Source: Streptomyces sp. NBC_00620
GTDB taxonomy: Bacteria; Actinomycetota; Actinomycetes; Streptomycetales; Streptomycetaceae
Direction: 5' to 3'
Assembly: GCF_026341825.1 (NCBI RefSeq)
Contig: NZ_JAPENY010000001.1
Span: forward strand, 2,542,001-2,606,000
Length of the DNA: 64,000 bases
Within the stretch, counting starts at the first letter, position 1, and every line of letters begins with the position of its first letter. Shown here piece by piece: positions 41,698 to 49,630 of the stretch. The translations under genes were made by a program, and so were the position numbers. The notes beneath the pieces are model-generated. The model did not search any database and was not told the origin of the DNA. It saw only the letters and a program-made list of their open reading frames with translations.

Positions 41698-42647
41698 CCG
41701 GGGTGCGCTGGTAGGCCCCTGCCGAGCTTGACGAGGGCGCTGCGGATCTCCCCGATCATCGTCGAGGGGCGGTGGAAGACGTCCGCGGCGGTGAAACGGA
41801 GCAGAAGGCGAACCTCCGGGCACTGGAGGACCTGGTTGAAGCGGGCGATGTCCCGGCGGTGGGAGTCGCGGGTGCCGTGGTAGGCGTACCCCTCGATCTC
41901 GATGGCCAGCCCCTCGGCTCGGAAGAGGAAGTCCAGGTAGCGGCGGCGGCCGTCGGGGGTACGGAGTTCGGCCTGGCTCGTGGGATAGAGACCTGCGTCG
42001 TGCAGGCGCAGGCGGGCGATCGTCTCGGCGGGTGACCCGGAGTTCGGGTCGGCGAGCTTCAGGTGGCGGCGGGCGCTTTCCGCCCCGCGAAGGGGCGCTT
42101 CGAGCGCGACGGCGATCGTAGAGGTGGTTGTGACGGGCGCGCGGCGTGCATGGTTGACCCTCCGCCAGGTGAGGGCCGACTCGACGGCGACGAGCGCCTC
42201 GTCCCGGGGGCCGGCCCGGAGGAGGTCGGCGAGGCTACGGCCGACGCTCGTGAGGCGGAGCCCGTCTCGCCGGGCCACGCCTGCCTCGTCGAGGGGCATG
42301 CGGTGTACGAGTACTCCGTTCCCCTCGCGGCGGAGCGTGAGTTCGGGGTCGATGAACTCCAGGGGCACGTCGGTGGGAGGCACCGGGGTGAGCGTCTCGA
42401 TCCCCCAGAGCTCGGCCGCCGACCGGTGGCTCACGACGAGCCGCGGCTTGAGCAGCTGCACGGCCCGGAGCCGCGTCGAGAGATCCACCTCCCGCCCCGG
42501 CTCGACCCAGGCCCCGCCCTGAACCCGGGTCCACCCCTCAGAGCCCAGCCTCCGAAAGAGCGACCCCCGAGCCCATCCGGCCCCCAGAGCCCGCGAGACG
42601 AGCAGAACACCTCCCTCGACGAGCACCCCCAACTCCATGCGCTCCAT
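41601..42647 (-). CDS. DUF559/AbiEi-like protein with a nuclease-fold C terminus
   Basis: A 348-residue protein. Residues about 60-200 resemble the AbiEi antitoxin-like region common in actinobacteria (VSHRSAAELWGIETLTP). Residues about 230-310 form a DUF559/very-short-patch-repair endonuclease-like domain (YLDFLFRAEGLAIEIEGYAYHGTRDSHRRDIARFNQVLQCPEVRLLLRF, with the D...EIE acidic pattern). The final 30 residues run antisense to the ligase gene and look non-native. ATG 42647 or 42638; no clear Shine-Dalgarno. Function uncharacterised. Confidence 0.75.
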   Translation of the reverse strand: MERMELGVLVEGGVLLVSRALGAGWARGSLFRRLGSEGWTRVQGGAWVEPGREVDLSTRLRAVQLLKPRLVVSHRSAAELWGIETLTPVPPTDVPLEFIDPELTLRREGNGVLVHRMPLDEAGVARRDGLRLTSVGRSLADLLRAGPRDEALVAVESALTWRRVNHARRAPVTTTSTIAVALEAPLRGAESARRHLKLADPNSGSPAETIARLRLHDAGLYPTSQAELRTPDGRRRYLDFLFRAEGLAIEIEGYAYHGTRDSHRRDIARFNQVLQCPEVRLLLRFTAADVFHRPSTMIGEIRSALVKLGRGLPAHPGQEARPRNSPLTTFPLAFRGSSPTNSTTRGTL

Positions 42648-42737
42648 GTGGTTACTGTCCCGGAAGCCCCGCCGCTCTGGTTCACCCTGTGGATAACTGG
42701 TCGGCGGTCCTTGGGGGGATGGGTAATTGGCAGATGT

Positions 42738-42760
42738 GTCCCAGTGACGGCTGCTGGGAC
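42738..42760. terminator. Weak hairpin upstream of the DUF559 gene
   Basis: Arms GTCCCAG and CTGGGAC with a 9-base loop. It is a second hairpin beyond the stop of the secreted-peptide gene. Confidence 0.35.
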
Positions 42761-42853
42761 CTGGGGAGATGCGTCAGGAGGGTGGGACGGATCTGCCAAA
42801 TGCCGGGTGGGGTATGAGGGGGGAGGCTTCGGGGCGGGTGCGGCTGGACGTGG

Positions 42854-42888
42854 CGATGGGGCCGAGCTTGTTCGGCTCAGCCCCATCG
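42854..42888 (-). terminator. Terminator of the small secreted-peptide gene
   Basis: Arms CGATGGGGC and GCCCCATCG, plus an inner GAGC/GCTC pair, starting 14 bases after the stop at 42902. Its position supports the reality of that small gene. Confidence 0.75.
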
Positions 42889-42901
42889 GTGAGATTCGGT
42901 G

Positions 42902-43048
42902 TCAGGGGGCGTGCGAGTCCAGCGGGGCCACGACGGTTTCCTGCGGGCTCACGGGCGCGTGGTTGTCGGCCAGTGCCGGGCTCGCGGCGGCGGCGGTGGC
43001 GCCGAGCACCAGGGCGATGGTGGCGACGATCTTCTTGGTACGGGTCAT
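42902..43048 (-). CDS. Small secreted peptide (48 residues) next to afsS
   Basis: ATG 43048 is preceded by AGGAG at 5 bases. The peptide begins MTRTKK, then a hydrophobic stretch IVATIALVLGATAAAASPALA ending in a signal-peptidase-type Ala-x-Ala site near residue 27. That leaves a mature part of about 21 residues, DNHAPVSPQE...VAPLDSHAP. The mature part echoes the AfsS repeat next door (TLDQHAPAPP). It has its own hairpin terminator. Codon third positions are typical of the genome. No known family is recognised; function unknown. Confidence 0.72.
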   Translation of the reverse strand: MTRTKKIVATIALVLGATAAAASPALADNHAPVSPQETVVAPLDSHAP

Positions 43049-43111
43049 CCAGCTCCTGTGGGAGAGGGGACTGCCGGACACCGAGTGACGCTAGCGGCAG
43101 GAGGGGCGATT

Positions 43112-43128
43112 GTTCGAGAGAGTCGAAC
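43112..43128. promoter_or_regulatory. Inverted repeat upstream of the secreted-peptide gene
   Basis: GTTCGA-GAGAG-TCGAAC, 64-80 bases before the ATG at 43048; a possible regulator site. Confidence 0.4.
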
Positions 43129-43173
43129 GGTTCCCGCCGTGGATTGGCGCGAACCGGGCAACCGGACATGCCT

Positions 43174-43210
43174 CGGCCGCGGTGGCTCCCCCTCCGCGCC
43201 ACCGCGGCCG
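43174..43210 (-). terminator. afsS terminator
   Basis: Perfect 13-base arms CGGCCGCGGTGGC and GCCACCGCGGCCG with an 11-base loop, 19 bases after the afsS stop. Confidence 0.82.
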
Positions 43211-43228
43211 ATCCCCGTCGATGAAGGT

Positions 43229-43417
43229 CTACTTGTTGTCCAGGCCCAGCGCGGGCGGGGCGGGCGCGTGCTGGTCCAGAGTGGTGATCTCTTCGTCCAG
43301 CGTGGGCGGGGCGGGCGCGTGCTGGTCCAGAGTGGTGATCTCTTCGTCCAGCGTGGGCGGGGCGGGCGCGTGCTGGTCCAGCGTGGTGATCTCTTCGGCC
43401 TTCTTGTCTTCGCTCAT
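43229..43417 (-). CDS. afsS: AfsS (AfsR2), small activator of secondary metabolism
   Basis: A 62-residue protein composed mainly of three near-identical repeats of EEITTLDQHAPAPPTLD (about residues 8-58). The known AfsS/AfsR2 proteins are 63 residues with repeated T-x-x-x-H-x-P-x-P units; they are activated by AfsR and stimulate antibiotic production by an unknown mechanism. ATG 43417 with GGGAG upstream. It is downstream of afsR on the same strand, with a putative AfsR box between and its own terminator after it. Recognition rests on repeat structure, size and neighbourhood. Confidence 0.92.
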   Translation of the reverse strand: MSEDKKAEEITTLDQHAPAPPTLDEEITTLDQHAPAPPTLDEEITTLDQHAPAPPALGLDNK

Positions 43418-43459
43418 GGCGGGAACTCCCAAGAAATAAAGGGCATATCGGGGTGGAAG

Positions 43460-43499
43460 CGCCCGTTCGGCAACTCCCCCGTGGGTCGCCGAACGGGCG
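43460..43499 (-). terminator. Hairpin in the afsR-afsS interval
   Basis: Perfect 12-base arms CGCCCGTTCGGC and GCCGAACGGGCG with a 16-base loop. It could terminate afsR. If afsS starts near the AfsR box, it instead lies in the afsS leader, 43 bases before the ATG. Confidence 0.6.
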
Positions 43500-43589
43500 T
43501 TCCGGGCGGCCTCAGGGTAGCTGTGAGGCCTGCGAGATCCGTCTGCCCCCCGCTGTGACGGATCGACTCGCTGAGAGTGACAGTCGGTC

Positions 43590-43606
43590 ATAAACGTTCG
43601 ATGAAC
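43590..43606 (-). promoter_or_regulatory. Putative AfsR/PhoP box upstream of afsS
   Basis: On the minus strand, GTTCAT and GTTTAT occur with an 11-base period (GTTCATCGAACGTTTAT). This matches the 11-base direct-repeat form of PhoP/AfsR sites known at the S. coelicolor afsS promoter. Confidence 0.65.
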
Positions 43607-43625
43607 GTCGTCGCCAGGGTGCAGT

Positions 43626-46577
43626 TCAGGCTGCTGCGAGAGGCGAGAGCAGGCTACGGACCTCACTGGCGTCCGGCGATCCCGATGCCTCGTACATCGC
43701 CAGGGCGTCACGCCAACAGGCGCGTGCCCTGTCCGTTTGTCCGAGCGACGCCAGCGACTTGCCAAGCATGGTCAGCGCGTTGGCTCGCATCCAATCCCCG
43801 CCGATGCAACCGATAGCAAGGGCCTGTTCGGCATGCTGGGCCGCCTGGGCTGACCGGCGCGCTGCCAGATGCACCTGTGCGATGCGGAAGTGGGTGGTGC
43901 CTTCCCAAAGCCGCTGTCGGCTTTCGACGAAGATCCGCAGGGCTTCGCTGAGTTGCTCCAGGGCTTCTTTGAGCCGGCCTGCCTGAGTGAGGACGATTCC
44001 TGAGGCGTATCTGGCGTTTGCCAGGCGCACCGACAGACCGAGTTCGTCGTAGATCTCGATGCCTCGTTGCGCGAGCTCGACAGCCTGGGCACTACGGTCC
44101 ATCGAGGCGAGTGTGCGGGACAGATTGCACACCGCACTTGCCTCGCCCGGTTTGTTGTTGTCCGCCTGGAAGGCTTCGAGAGCCCTCAGCAGGTAGACCT
44201 CGGCGTCGGCGTATTGGCCTGTGCAGATGGCTATGATGCCCAGCTGGTTCGGAGCTGTGCTGCTTGTCCAGGGATCGTTGGCGGATTCATTGAGCAGATC
44301 CGCGCGCTTTGCTTCCTGCTCGGCTTCGTCGAACCTCCCGGCCTGGCTCAGCACTTGGGCCAAGGTGATGCGCGCTCGCATTTCGGCATGCGCATCACCC
44401 TGCGCTGCAGCGGCGTCGCGTGCCGCCATGGCTATCGTCTCGAACCGGCGCGAGCCGGCTCCGGACTCCGCCAGATCAATGGCGGTCAGGAGAAGGTCGA
44501 CGGCGCGGCGCAGCGTGGTTGCATCGAGGGACTGCTGCACGCACGCCAACAGGGGCTCGGCATCCGCGTGCAGCCAGTCCAGGGCATCCGAGGCATCGGC
44601 GAAGTCACGACCCTCGTACTGGCTCCTCTCGAGGTGCGCGACCGTCCGGTCCCCCGGCCGCTCGATCGCGTACACCCGTGCCGCCGTAGCCAGGTAGAAG
44701 TCCAGCAGCCGCGACATGGCCGCACCCCGCTCACTGGGCGGCTCCTCGTCCCGCTCCGCGCAAGAACGCGCGTATAGCCGTACGAGATCGTGGTACCGGT
44801 ACCGCCCGGGCGCCGCCGACTCCAGCAGCGAGGTGTCGACGAGGGACTCCAGGAGGTCCTCCGTGTCCTCGACCGGAAGGTCGATCACCGCAGCCGCCGC
44901 CGCCAGCGACATGTCCGGCCCGTCCGCCAGCCCCAGCAGCCGGAAGGCGCGGGCCTGTGCCGGCTCCAGTTGCCCGTAGCCCAGCTCGAACGTCGCCTTG
45001 ACCGCGAGGTCGCCCGCCTGCAACTCGTCCAGTCGGCGCCGTTCGTCGCCGAGCTTCGCCGCGAGTACGGACACGGTCCACGTACGCCGGGCGGCCAGCC
45101 GGGACGCCGCGATGCGGATCGCGAGGGGCAGGAATCCGCAGGCCGCCACCACGTCCAGCGCGGCCTCGCGCTCCGACTCCACCCGTTCCCGGCCCACGAT
45201 CTTCGTGAAGAGCTGGAGGGCCTCCTCGGGGGACATCACGTCCAGGTCCACCAGATGCGCGCCCGCGAGGTCCACCATCCGCACCCGGGAGGTGACCAGC
45301 GCGGCGCAGCCCTCCGTCCCGGGGAGCAGTGGACGCACCTGGGCGGCGTCCCGGGCGTTGTCGAGCAGGACCAGTACCCGCCGCCCGTCCAGCACCGACC
45401 GGTAGAGCGCCGAGCGCTCCTCCAGGGAGTCGGGGATGGCCGAGTCGGCGGTTCCCAGTGCCCGTAGGAACGCCCCGAGTACCGTCTCCGGCTCGGCGGC
45501 GCGCGACCCCGCGCCCTGGAGGTCCACGTACAACTGACCGTCCGGGAAGGCGCCCCGCGCCTGATGGGCCACGTGCACGGCGAGCGTCGTCTTCCCCACG
45601 CCGCCGATGCCCGCCAGCGCCGATACGGCCATGACCCGGCCCTCCTCGGAGGAGGCGGCTGCCAGGACGTCGCTCAGTTCGTTCACGAAGGAGACGCGGC
45701 CGGTGAAGTCGGTGACCGTGGCAGGGAGTTGGGCGGGACGGACCGGGGCTGTCGCGGGCTCCGCGGCCGGAGCGGACGGCTCTGCGAGGCCAGGGTCCGC
45801 CTGAAGTATCCGATGCTGGAGTTCCTTCAGGCCCGGCCTCGGGTCCACTCCCAGTTCGTCGGCCAGCAGGCGCCGCGTGTCCGCGTACACGGCCAGGGCC
45901 TCCGCCTGCCGCCCGCTCCGGTACAGCGCGAGCATCAGCAGCTCGCGCAGGCGCTCCCGGAGCGGATGCGCGGCCGTGAGTGCGGTCAGCTCCGACACGG
46001 CCTCCGCGTGGCAGCCCTGCTCCAGGTCCATGTCGAGGCGGGATTCGAGGAGTTGGAGCCGCAGCTCCTCCAGCCGCGCACGCTGGGTCTCCGCGAACGG
46101 ACCCGGCACACTCGCCAGCGGCTCCCCGTCCCACAGACTCAGCGCGCGCCGCAGCACCTCACGGGCGTGGCAGAGATCCCCGGCGCTGCGGGCCTTCTCG
46201 GCGTCGGCAGCGAGTTCCTGGGCCTGCGCGAGGTCGAGCGTCCCGCCGGTGCCGGACAGCCGGATCGCGTAGCCGCCCGCCTCGCCGACCAGGATCTCGG
46301 GGCCCAGCGTCTTCTTGAGCCGTGAGGCGTACGTACGTACCGTGGCCAGGGCCTGGGCCGGGGGCTCGTCGCCCCACAGCGCGTCGATCAGCTCCGAGGC
46401 GGTGGCCGTACGGCCCTCGCGGAGCAACAGGGCCGCCAGCATGGCGCGTTGCTGCGGGGACCCCGCCGGAAGGAGATCCTCCCCGCGCCAGGCGCGCACC
46501 GGACCGAGCACGCTGAAGCGCAGAGTCGCCGATTCCTCGCGACGCCACTGCTCCGGTACTCGCGGCACACCGTCCAT
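43626..46577 (-). CDS. afsR: AfsR, SARP-family global regulator
   Basis: A 983-residue regulator (S. coelicolor AfsR is 993). Domains in order: an OmpR-like winged helix (about 25-110: SPQQRAMLAALLLREGRTATASELIDALWG), a bacterial transcriptional activation domain (about 118-265), an NB-ARC ATPase with P-loop GIGGVGKTTLA near residue 330, and C-terminal TPR repeats (about 700-960). Phosphorylation by AfsK raises its DNA binding, and it activates afsS. Start at ATG 46577 (MDGVPRVPEQ) by comparison with AfsR. No regulon site lies upstream. Confidence 0.95.
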   Translation of the reverse strand: MDGVPRVPEQWRREESATLRFSVLGPVRAWRGEDLLPAGSPQQRAMLAALLLREGRTATASELIDALWGDEPPAQALATVRTYASRLKKTLGPEILVGEAGGYAIRLSGTGGTLDLAQAQELAADAEKARSAGDLCHAREVLRRALSLWDGEPLASVPGPFAETQRARLEELRLQLLESRLDMDLEQGCHAEAVSELTALTAAHPLRERLRELLMLALYRSGRQAEALAVYADTRRLLADELGVDPRPGLKELQHRILQADPGLAEPSAPAAEPATAPVRPAQLPATVTDFTGRVSFVNELSDVLAAASSEEGRVMAVSALAGIGGVGKTTLAVHVAHQARGAFPDGQLYVDLQGAGSRAAEPETVLGAFLRALGTADSAIPDSLEERSALYRSVLDGRRVLVLLDNARDAAQVRPLLPGTEGCAALVTSRVRMVDLAGAHLVDLDVMSPEEALQLFTKIVGRERVESEREAALDVVAACGFLPLAIRIAASRLAARRTWTVSVLAAKLGDERRRLDELQAGDLAVKATFELGYGQLEPAQARAFRLLGLADGPDMSLAAAAAVIDLPVEDTEDLLESLVDTSLLESAAPGRYRYHDLVRLYARSCAERDEEPPSERGAAMSRLLDFYLATAARVYAIERPGDRTVAHLERSQYEGRDFADASDALDWLHADAEPLLACVQQSLDATTLRRAVDLLLTAIDLAESGAGSRRFETIAMAARDAAAAQGDAHAEMRARITLAQVLSQAGRFDEAEQEAKRADLLNESANDPWTSSTAPNQLGIIAICTGQYADAEVYLLRALEAFQADNNKPGEASAVCNLSRTLASMDRSAQAVELAQRGIEIYDELGLSVRLANARYASGIVLTQAGRLKEALEQLSEALRIFVESRQRLWEGTTHFRIAQVHLAARRSAQAAQHAEQALAIGCIGGDWMRANALTMLGKSLASLGQTDRARACWRDALAMYEASGSPDASEVRSLLSPLAAA

Positions 46578-46742
46578 CGCTGCCCCCTGCCGAACTGCTA
46601 ACACTAGGAAGCCAGTTTGCCTTGTTCATGGCGGATGCGTCAGCTTCGGGAGACGTCGATCACAGGCCGCCGTGCCTAGCTCCGCAGGCTCTCACAATGC
46701 CCACACGTGGCCCCCGCAATCCAGCAGTCTGCCACCAGGGAG

Positions 46743-46757
46743 CTGACGGACCGTCAG
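46743..46757. promoter_or_regulatory. CTGAC-N5-GTCAG operator (best palindrome)
   Basis: CTGACGGACCGTCAG, symmetrical over 7-base arms around one central base, 22 bases before the amidohydrolase ATG at 46779. Confidence 0.85.
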
Positions 46758-46778
46758 ATCGGCGCTACCGTAAAAGAC

Positions 46779-48011
46779 ATGGAGACCCTCCCGACCTTCC
46801 CGAAGATCATCTCGGTGGACGACCACACGGTGGAGCCCCCCAACGTCTGGCGGGACCGGCTCCCGTCCAAGTACCAGGACCGAGGCCCGCGCATCCTCCG
46901 CGCCCCGCTGAGGGAGATGACGTTCCTCGGCGGCAAGTTCGCGCCCGTCATGGGCGACCCGGGCGACGACGGACCGATAGGGGACTGGTGGGTGTACGAA
47001 GACCTGCACCGGCCCCTCACCCGGCTCGACACCGCCGTCGGGTACGCCAGGGACGAGATCAAGCTCGAGGTCATCACGTACGAGCAGATGCGGCCCGGTT
47101 CGTTCGACGTGCCGCTGCGCCTCGCCGACATGGACGTCAACCATGTCCAGTCCGCCCTCTGCTTCCCGACCTTCCCCCGCTTCTGCGGACAGACCTTCAC
47201 CGAGGCCAAGGACCGTGAGCTGGCCCTGCTGTGCGTGCAGGCCTACAACGACTGGATGGTGGAGGAGTGGTGCGGGCCGCTGGCCGCGGGACGGCTGATA
47301 CCGCTGACCCTCATCCCCCTCTGGGATCCCCGGCTCGCCGCGGCGGAGGTACGCCGCAACGCCGCCCGTGGCGTACGCGCGGTGGCCTTCTCCGAGATCC
47401 CGCCCCACCTCGGACTGCCCTCCATCCACACCGATGAGTGGGACCCCTTCCTCGCCGCCTGCGACGAGACCGGCACGGTCATCGCCATGCACATCGGGTC
47501 CAGCAGCAAGATGCCGTCGACGTCCGCCGACGCCCCGCCCGCCGTCGGCTCCACCATCACCTTCGCCAACTGCTGCTTCTCGATGGTGGACTGGCTGATG
47601 AGCGGGAAGTTCGAGCGCTTCCCGAATCTGAAGGTCATGTACGCGGAGGGCCAGATCGGGTGGATCCCCTACATCCTCGAACGCGCCGACGTCGTGTGGG
47701 AGGAGAACCGCGGGTGGGGCGGCGTCGCCGACAAGGTCCACCGGCCGCCGTCCGAACTCTTCACCGAGCACGTGTACGGCTGCTTCTTCGACGACGCCTT
47801 CGGGCTCAGGAACCTCGACGACATCGGGGTGGGCAACGTCCTGTACGAGACCGACTACCCGCACTCCGACTCGACCTGGCCGAAGTCCAGGGAGGTCGGC
47901 GAGGCCCAGATGGGGCACCTCGACGCGGACGTGGTCGACCGGATCGTACGGGGGAACGCGATCGAGCTCCTTGGGCTCACGGGTGACGGGTTGTGGCCGG
48001 GGGCCAAGTAG
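46779..48011 (+). CDS. Amidohydrolase-2 family protein (ACMSD-like fold)
   Basis: A 410-residue metal-dependent TIM-barrel protein. SVDDHTVEPPNVW near residue 11 stands where the D-x-H metal pair lies, CFPTFPRFCGQTF near 128, MHIGSSSKMPSTSADAP near 236, and YETDYPHSDSTWP near 360 supplies the last Asp. This group includes decarboxylases and hydrolases often found with steroid and acyl-CoA catabolism genes in actinobacteria. ATG 46779 lies 22 bases after a regulon site. A decarboxylase or hydrolase role is possible; the substrate is unknown. Confidence 0.88.
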   Translation: METLPTFPKIISVDDHTVEPPNVWRDRLPSKYQDRGPRILRAPLREMTFLGGKFAPVMGDPGDDGPIGDWWVYEDLHRPLTRLDTAVGYARDEIKLEVITYEQMRPGSFDVPLRLADMDVNHVQSALCFPTFPRFCGQTFTEAKDRELALLCVQAYNDWMVEEWCGPLAAGRLIPLTLIPLWDPRLAAAEVRRNAARGVRAVAFSEIPPHLGLPSIHTDEWDPFLAACDETGTVIAMHIGSSSKMPSTSADAPPAVGSTITFANCCFSMVDWLMSGKFERFPNLKVMYAEGQIGWIPYILERADVVWEENRGWGGVADKVHRPPSELFTEHVYGCFFDDAFGLRNLDDIGVGNVLYETDYPHSDSTWPKSREVGEAQMGHLDADVVDRIVRGNAIELLGLTGDGLWPGAK

Positions 48012-48031
48012 CCATCAGCGGGCATACGGGT

Positions 48032-48066
48032 GCGAGGCCGCACCCCGACCAGGGGTGCGGCCTCGC
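48032..48066. terminator. Strong bidirectional terminator
   Basis: Perfect 15-base arms GCGAGGCCGCACCCC and GGGGTGCGGCCTCGC with a 5-base loop between convergent genes. A threefold GTAGAAG repeat follows at about 48068-48093. Confidence 0.88.
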
Positions 48067-48105
48067 TCGTAGAAGCCTTGTAGAAGTCCCGTAGAAGCCA
48101 GGACC

Positions 48106-49020
48106 TCAGCCGAAGAACACCGACGACACATCGTCGTTGAACCCGATCGCCGCCAGGTCCGCCACGTCGCCCTCGATCACCTTCGACTTGCCGGTGCAGT
48201 CGGCACCCGTCCAGATCTTCAGGGAGCCGGCCGCCTGGATGGAGGAGGCCACGTCGTCGCGGAAGACGTTCTTGCAGCCCTGGCCGGCGAGGCCCTGGGA
48301 GCCGTTGTCGGCGAAGCCGGGGTCGTCGAAGAGGACGGCGCTGGTGGCGGCCTGCCCCTCGGCCTCGCCCTGCTCCTGCCCCTGGTCCGCGTCAGCCTCA
48401 TCAGGCGCTTCGGTCACGCCCGCCTTCTGTCCGTCCGGCGTCACGCCGAACCAAGTCCCGCCCACACCCTGCCCGTTGGTGTCCCCGGGCTTGAGGTCCT
48501 TGCTGAAACGGTAGACGGGCCAGCCGCCGATCGTGACCTGGAGGGTGCCGTCGGTGCGCTTGACCACGCCGACGGCGGACTTGTCGACGCCGTCGATGAA
48601 GATCTTGCCGCCGGGGGCGACGAGGACGGGCGGCCAGGTGGTGGCGCAGTCGCCGTCGCAGTTGGACTTGGAGGGGTCGGCGGTGTCCTTGTCGAAGCGG
48701 TGGAGGGTGAAGCCGGCGCCGTTGACGACCACCGGGTCGAGGTCGCCCGCGCGGGCGGCGCTGAGCTGCACCCACTTGCGTGCCACCGGCTTGGCGGCGG
48801 GCTTGCCGGGGGCGTTGGCCCAGTCGCCGGTCTTGGGCTGGGCGCTGTTCTGCTCGGCGGTGCCGTTCAGGAAGTTCAGGCTCTGTGCGACGGAGTCGGC
48901 CGCGCCCTGGCTCGTGGAGCCGGCGGTGTCGGTGCCGTTGCAGGCGGTCAGGAGCATGACACCGGCGGCGGCGGAAGCGGCGATCATCGCGAAGCGGTTG
49001 CGACTGCTGTTGCGGAACAT
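48106..49020 (-). CDS. Secreted lipoprotein with COG4315-type repeats
   Basis: A 304-residue lipoprotein. The signal peptide has a lipobox LLTAC at about residues 23-27 (Cys27), so it is anchored outside the membrane. Residues about 85-200 contain two copies of the PF03640-type repeat (GFTLHRFDKDTADPSKSNCDGDCATTWPPV and WPVYRFSKDLKPGDTNGQGVGGTWF). After an acidic Gln/Glu-rich linker, the C-terminal 85 residues resemble a small beta/gamma-crystallin-like module with four Cys-containing turns. Function unknown; homologues are common in Streptomyces. Confidence 0.85.
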   Translation of the reverse strand: MFRNSSRNRFAMIAASAAAGVMLLTACNGTDTAGSTSQGAADSVAQSLNFLNGTAEQNSAQPKTGDWANAPGKPAAKPVARKWVQLSAARAGDLDPVVVNGAGFTLHRFDKDTADPSKSNCDGDCATTWPPVLVAPGGKIFIDGVDKSAVGVVKRTDGTLQVTIGGWPVYRFSKDLKPGDTNGQGVGGTWFGVTPDGQKAGVTEAPDEADADQGQEQGEAEGQAATSAVLFDDPGFADNGSQGLAGQGCKNVFRDDVASSIQAAGSLKIWTGADCTGKSKVIEGDVADLAAIGFNDDVSSVFFG

Positions 49021-49264
49021 CGGGCTCTCCTCGGGTCGTCGGCCCCGGCCTCCCCGGAACCTCGCCGGGCAGTACGGGCCGCTTTCCGGGCCGACCTCAC
49101 CCGGTTACGCGCCTGGGACGAGGCCGCGACGGCTCCCGGCAATTACGGACCACTCCCGGCAATTGCGCGCGGGACGCGGACAGTTCGAGGGCTTCGGGCG
49201 CGGCCGTCCGCGGACGCGCTCCGCCGACGCGCTCCGCTGGAAGGCCGGTGCGTCGTCTGCCGCT

Positions 49265-49450
49265 GTGTCGTCTGCGGGTGCGTCGTGGCTGGTCGCGCAG
49301 TTCCCCGCGCCCCTTTGGGGGCGTTGCCGAACCGCGCCGGACTTCGTCGGCTCTGCTTTGCCCGCCTGCGTCCGTCGGCGCGCTCCGCTGGGAGGCCGGT
49401 GTGTCGTCTGCGGGTGCGTCGTGGCTGGTCGCGCAGTTCCCCGCGCCCCT
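49265..49450. repeat. 50-base direct repeat, two identical copies
   Basis: 49265-49314 and 49401-49450 are identical, ending in CGCAGTTCCCCGCGCCCCT, a string that I associate with dispersed repeats in other Streptomyces genomes. The less perfect flanks (GCGCTCCGCTGG, AGGCCGGTG) are also repeated. Confidence 0.9.
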
Positions 49451-49563
49451 GGCGGTGCTGCTGCCGGACCGCGCCGGACCGCGCCGGCCCCGCTCGGCCC
49501 GCCTCCTGCCGCCGACTCATCCACCACCCACCGCCCGCCGACTTCGACCACCCCACCCCTTGT

Positions 49564-49578
49564 CTGACGAACCGTCAG
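49564..49578. promoter_or_regulatory. CTGAC-N5-GTCAG operator (perfect arms)
   Basis: CTGACGAACCGTCAG, 53 bases before the luciferase-like gene at 49631. Confidence 0.8.
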
Positions 49579-49602
49579 CTACGACGATGGCCTGGTCGTT
49601 AT

Positions 49603-49617
49603 ATGACGACCCGTCAG
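49603..49617. promoter_or_regulatory. CTGAC-N5-GTCAG operator (one mismatch)
   Basis: ATGACGACCCGTCAG, 14 bases before the ATG at 49631; 39 bases centre to centre from the 49564 site. Confidence 0.7.
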
Positions 49618-49630
49618 CCAAGGGGTGCCG

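Larger units (their letters stand above)
49021..49630. other. Long intergenic region with duplicated sequence and two operators
   Basis: About 610 bases. It contains two copies of a 50-base block (listed separately) and, at its right end, two regulon sites. No gene is supported. Confidence 0.5.
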
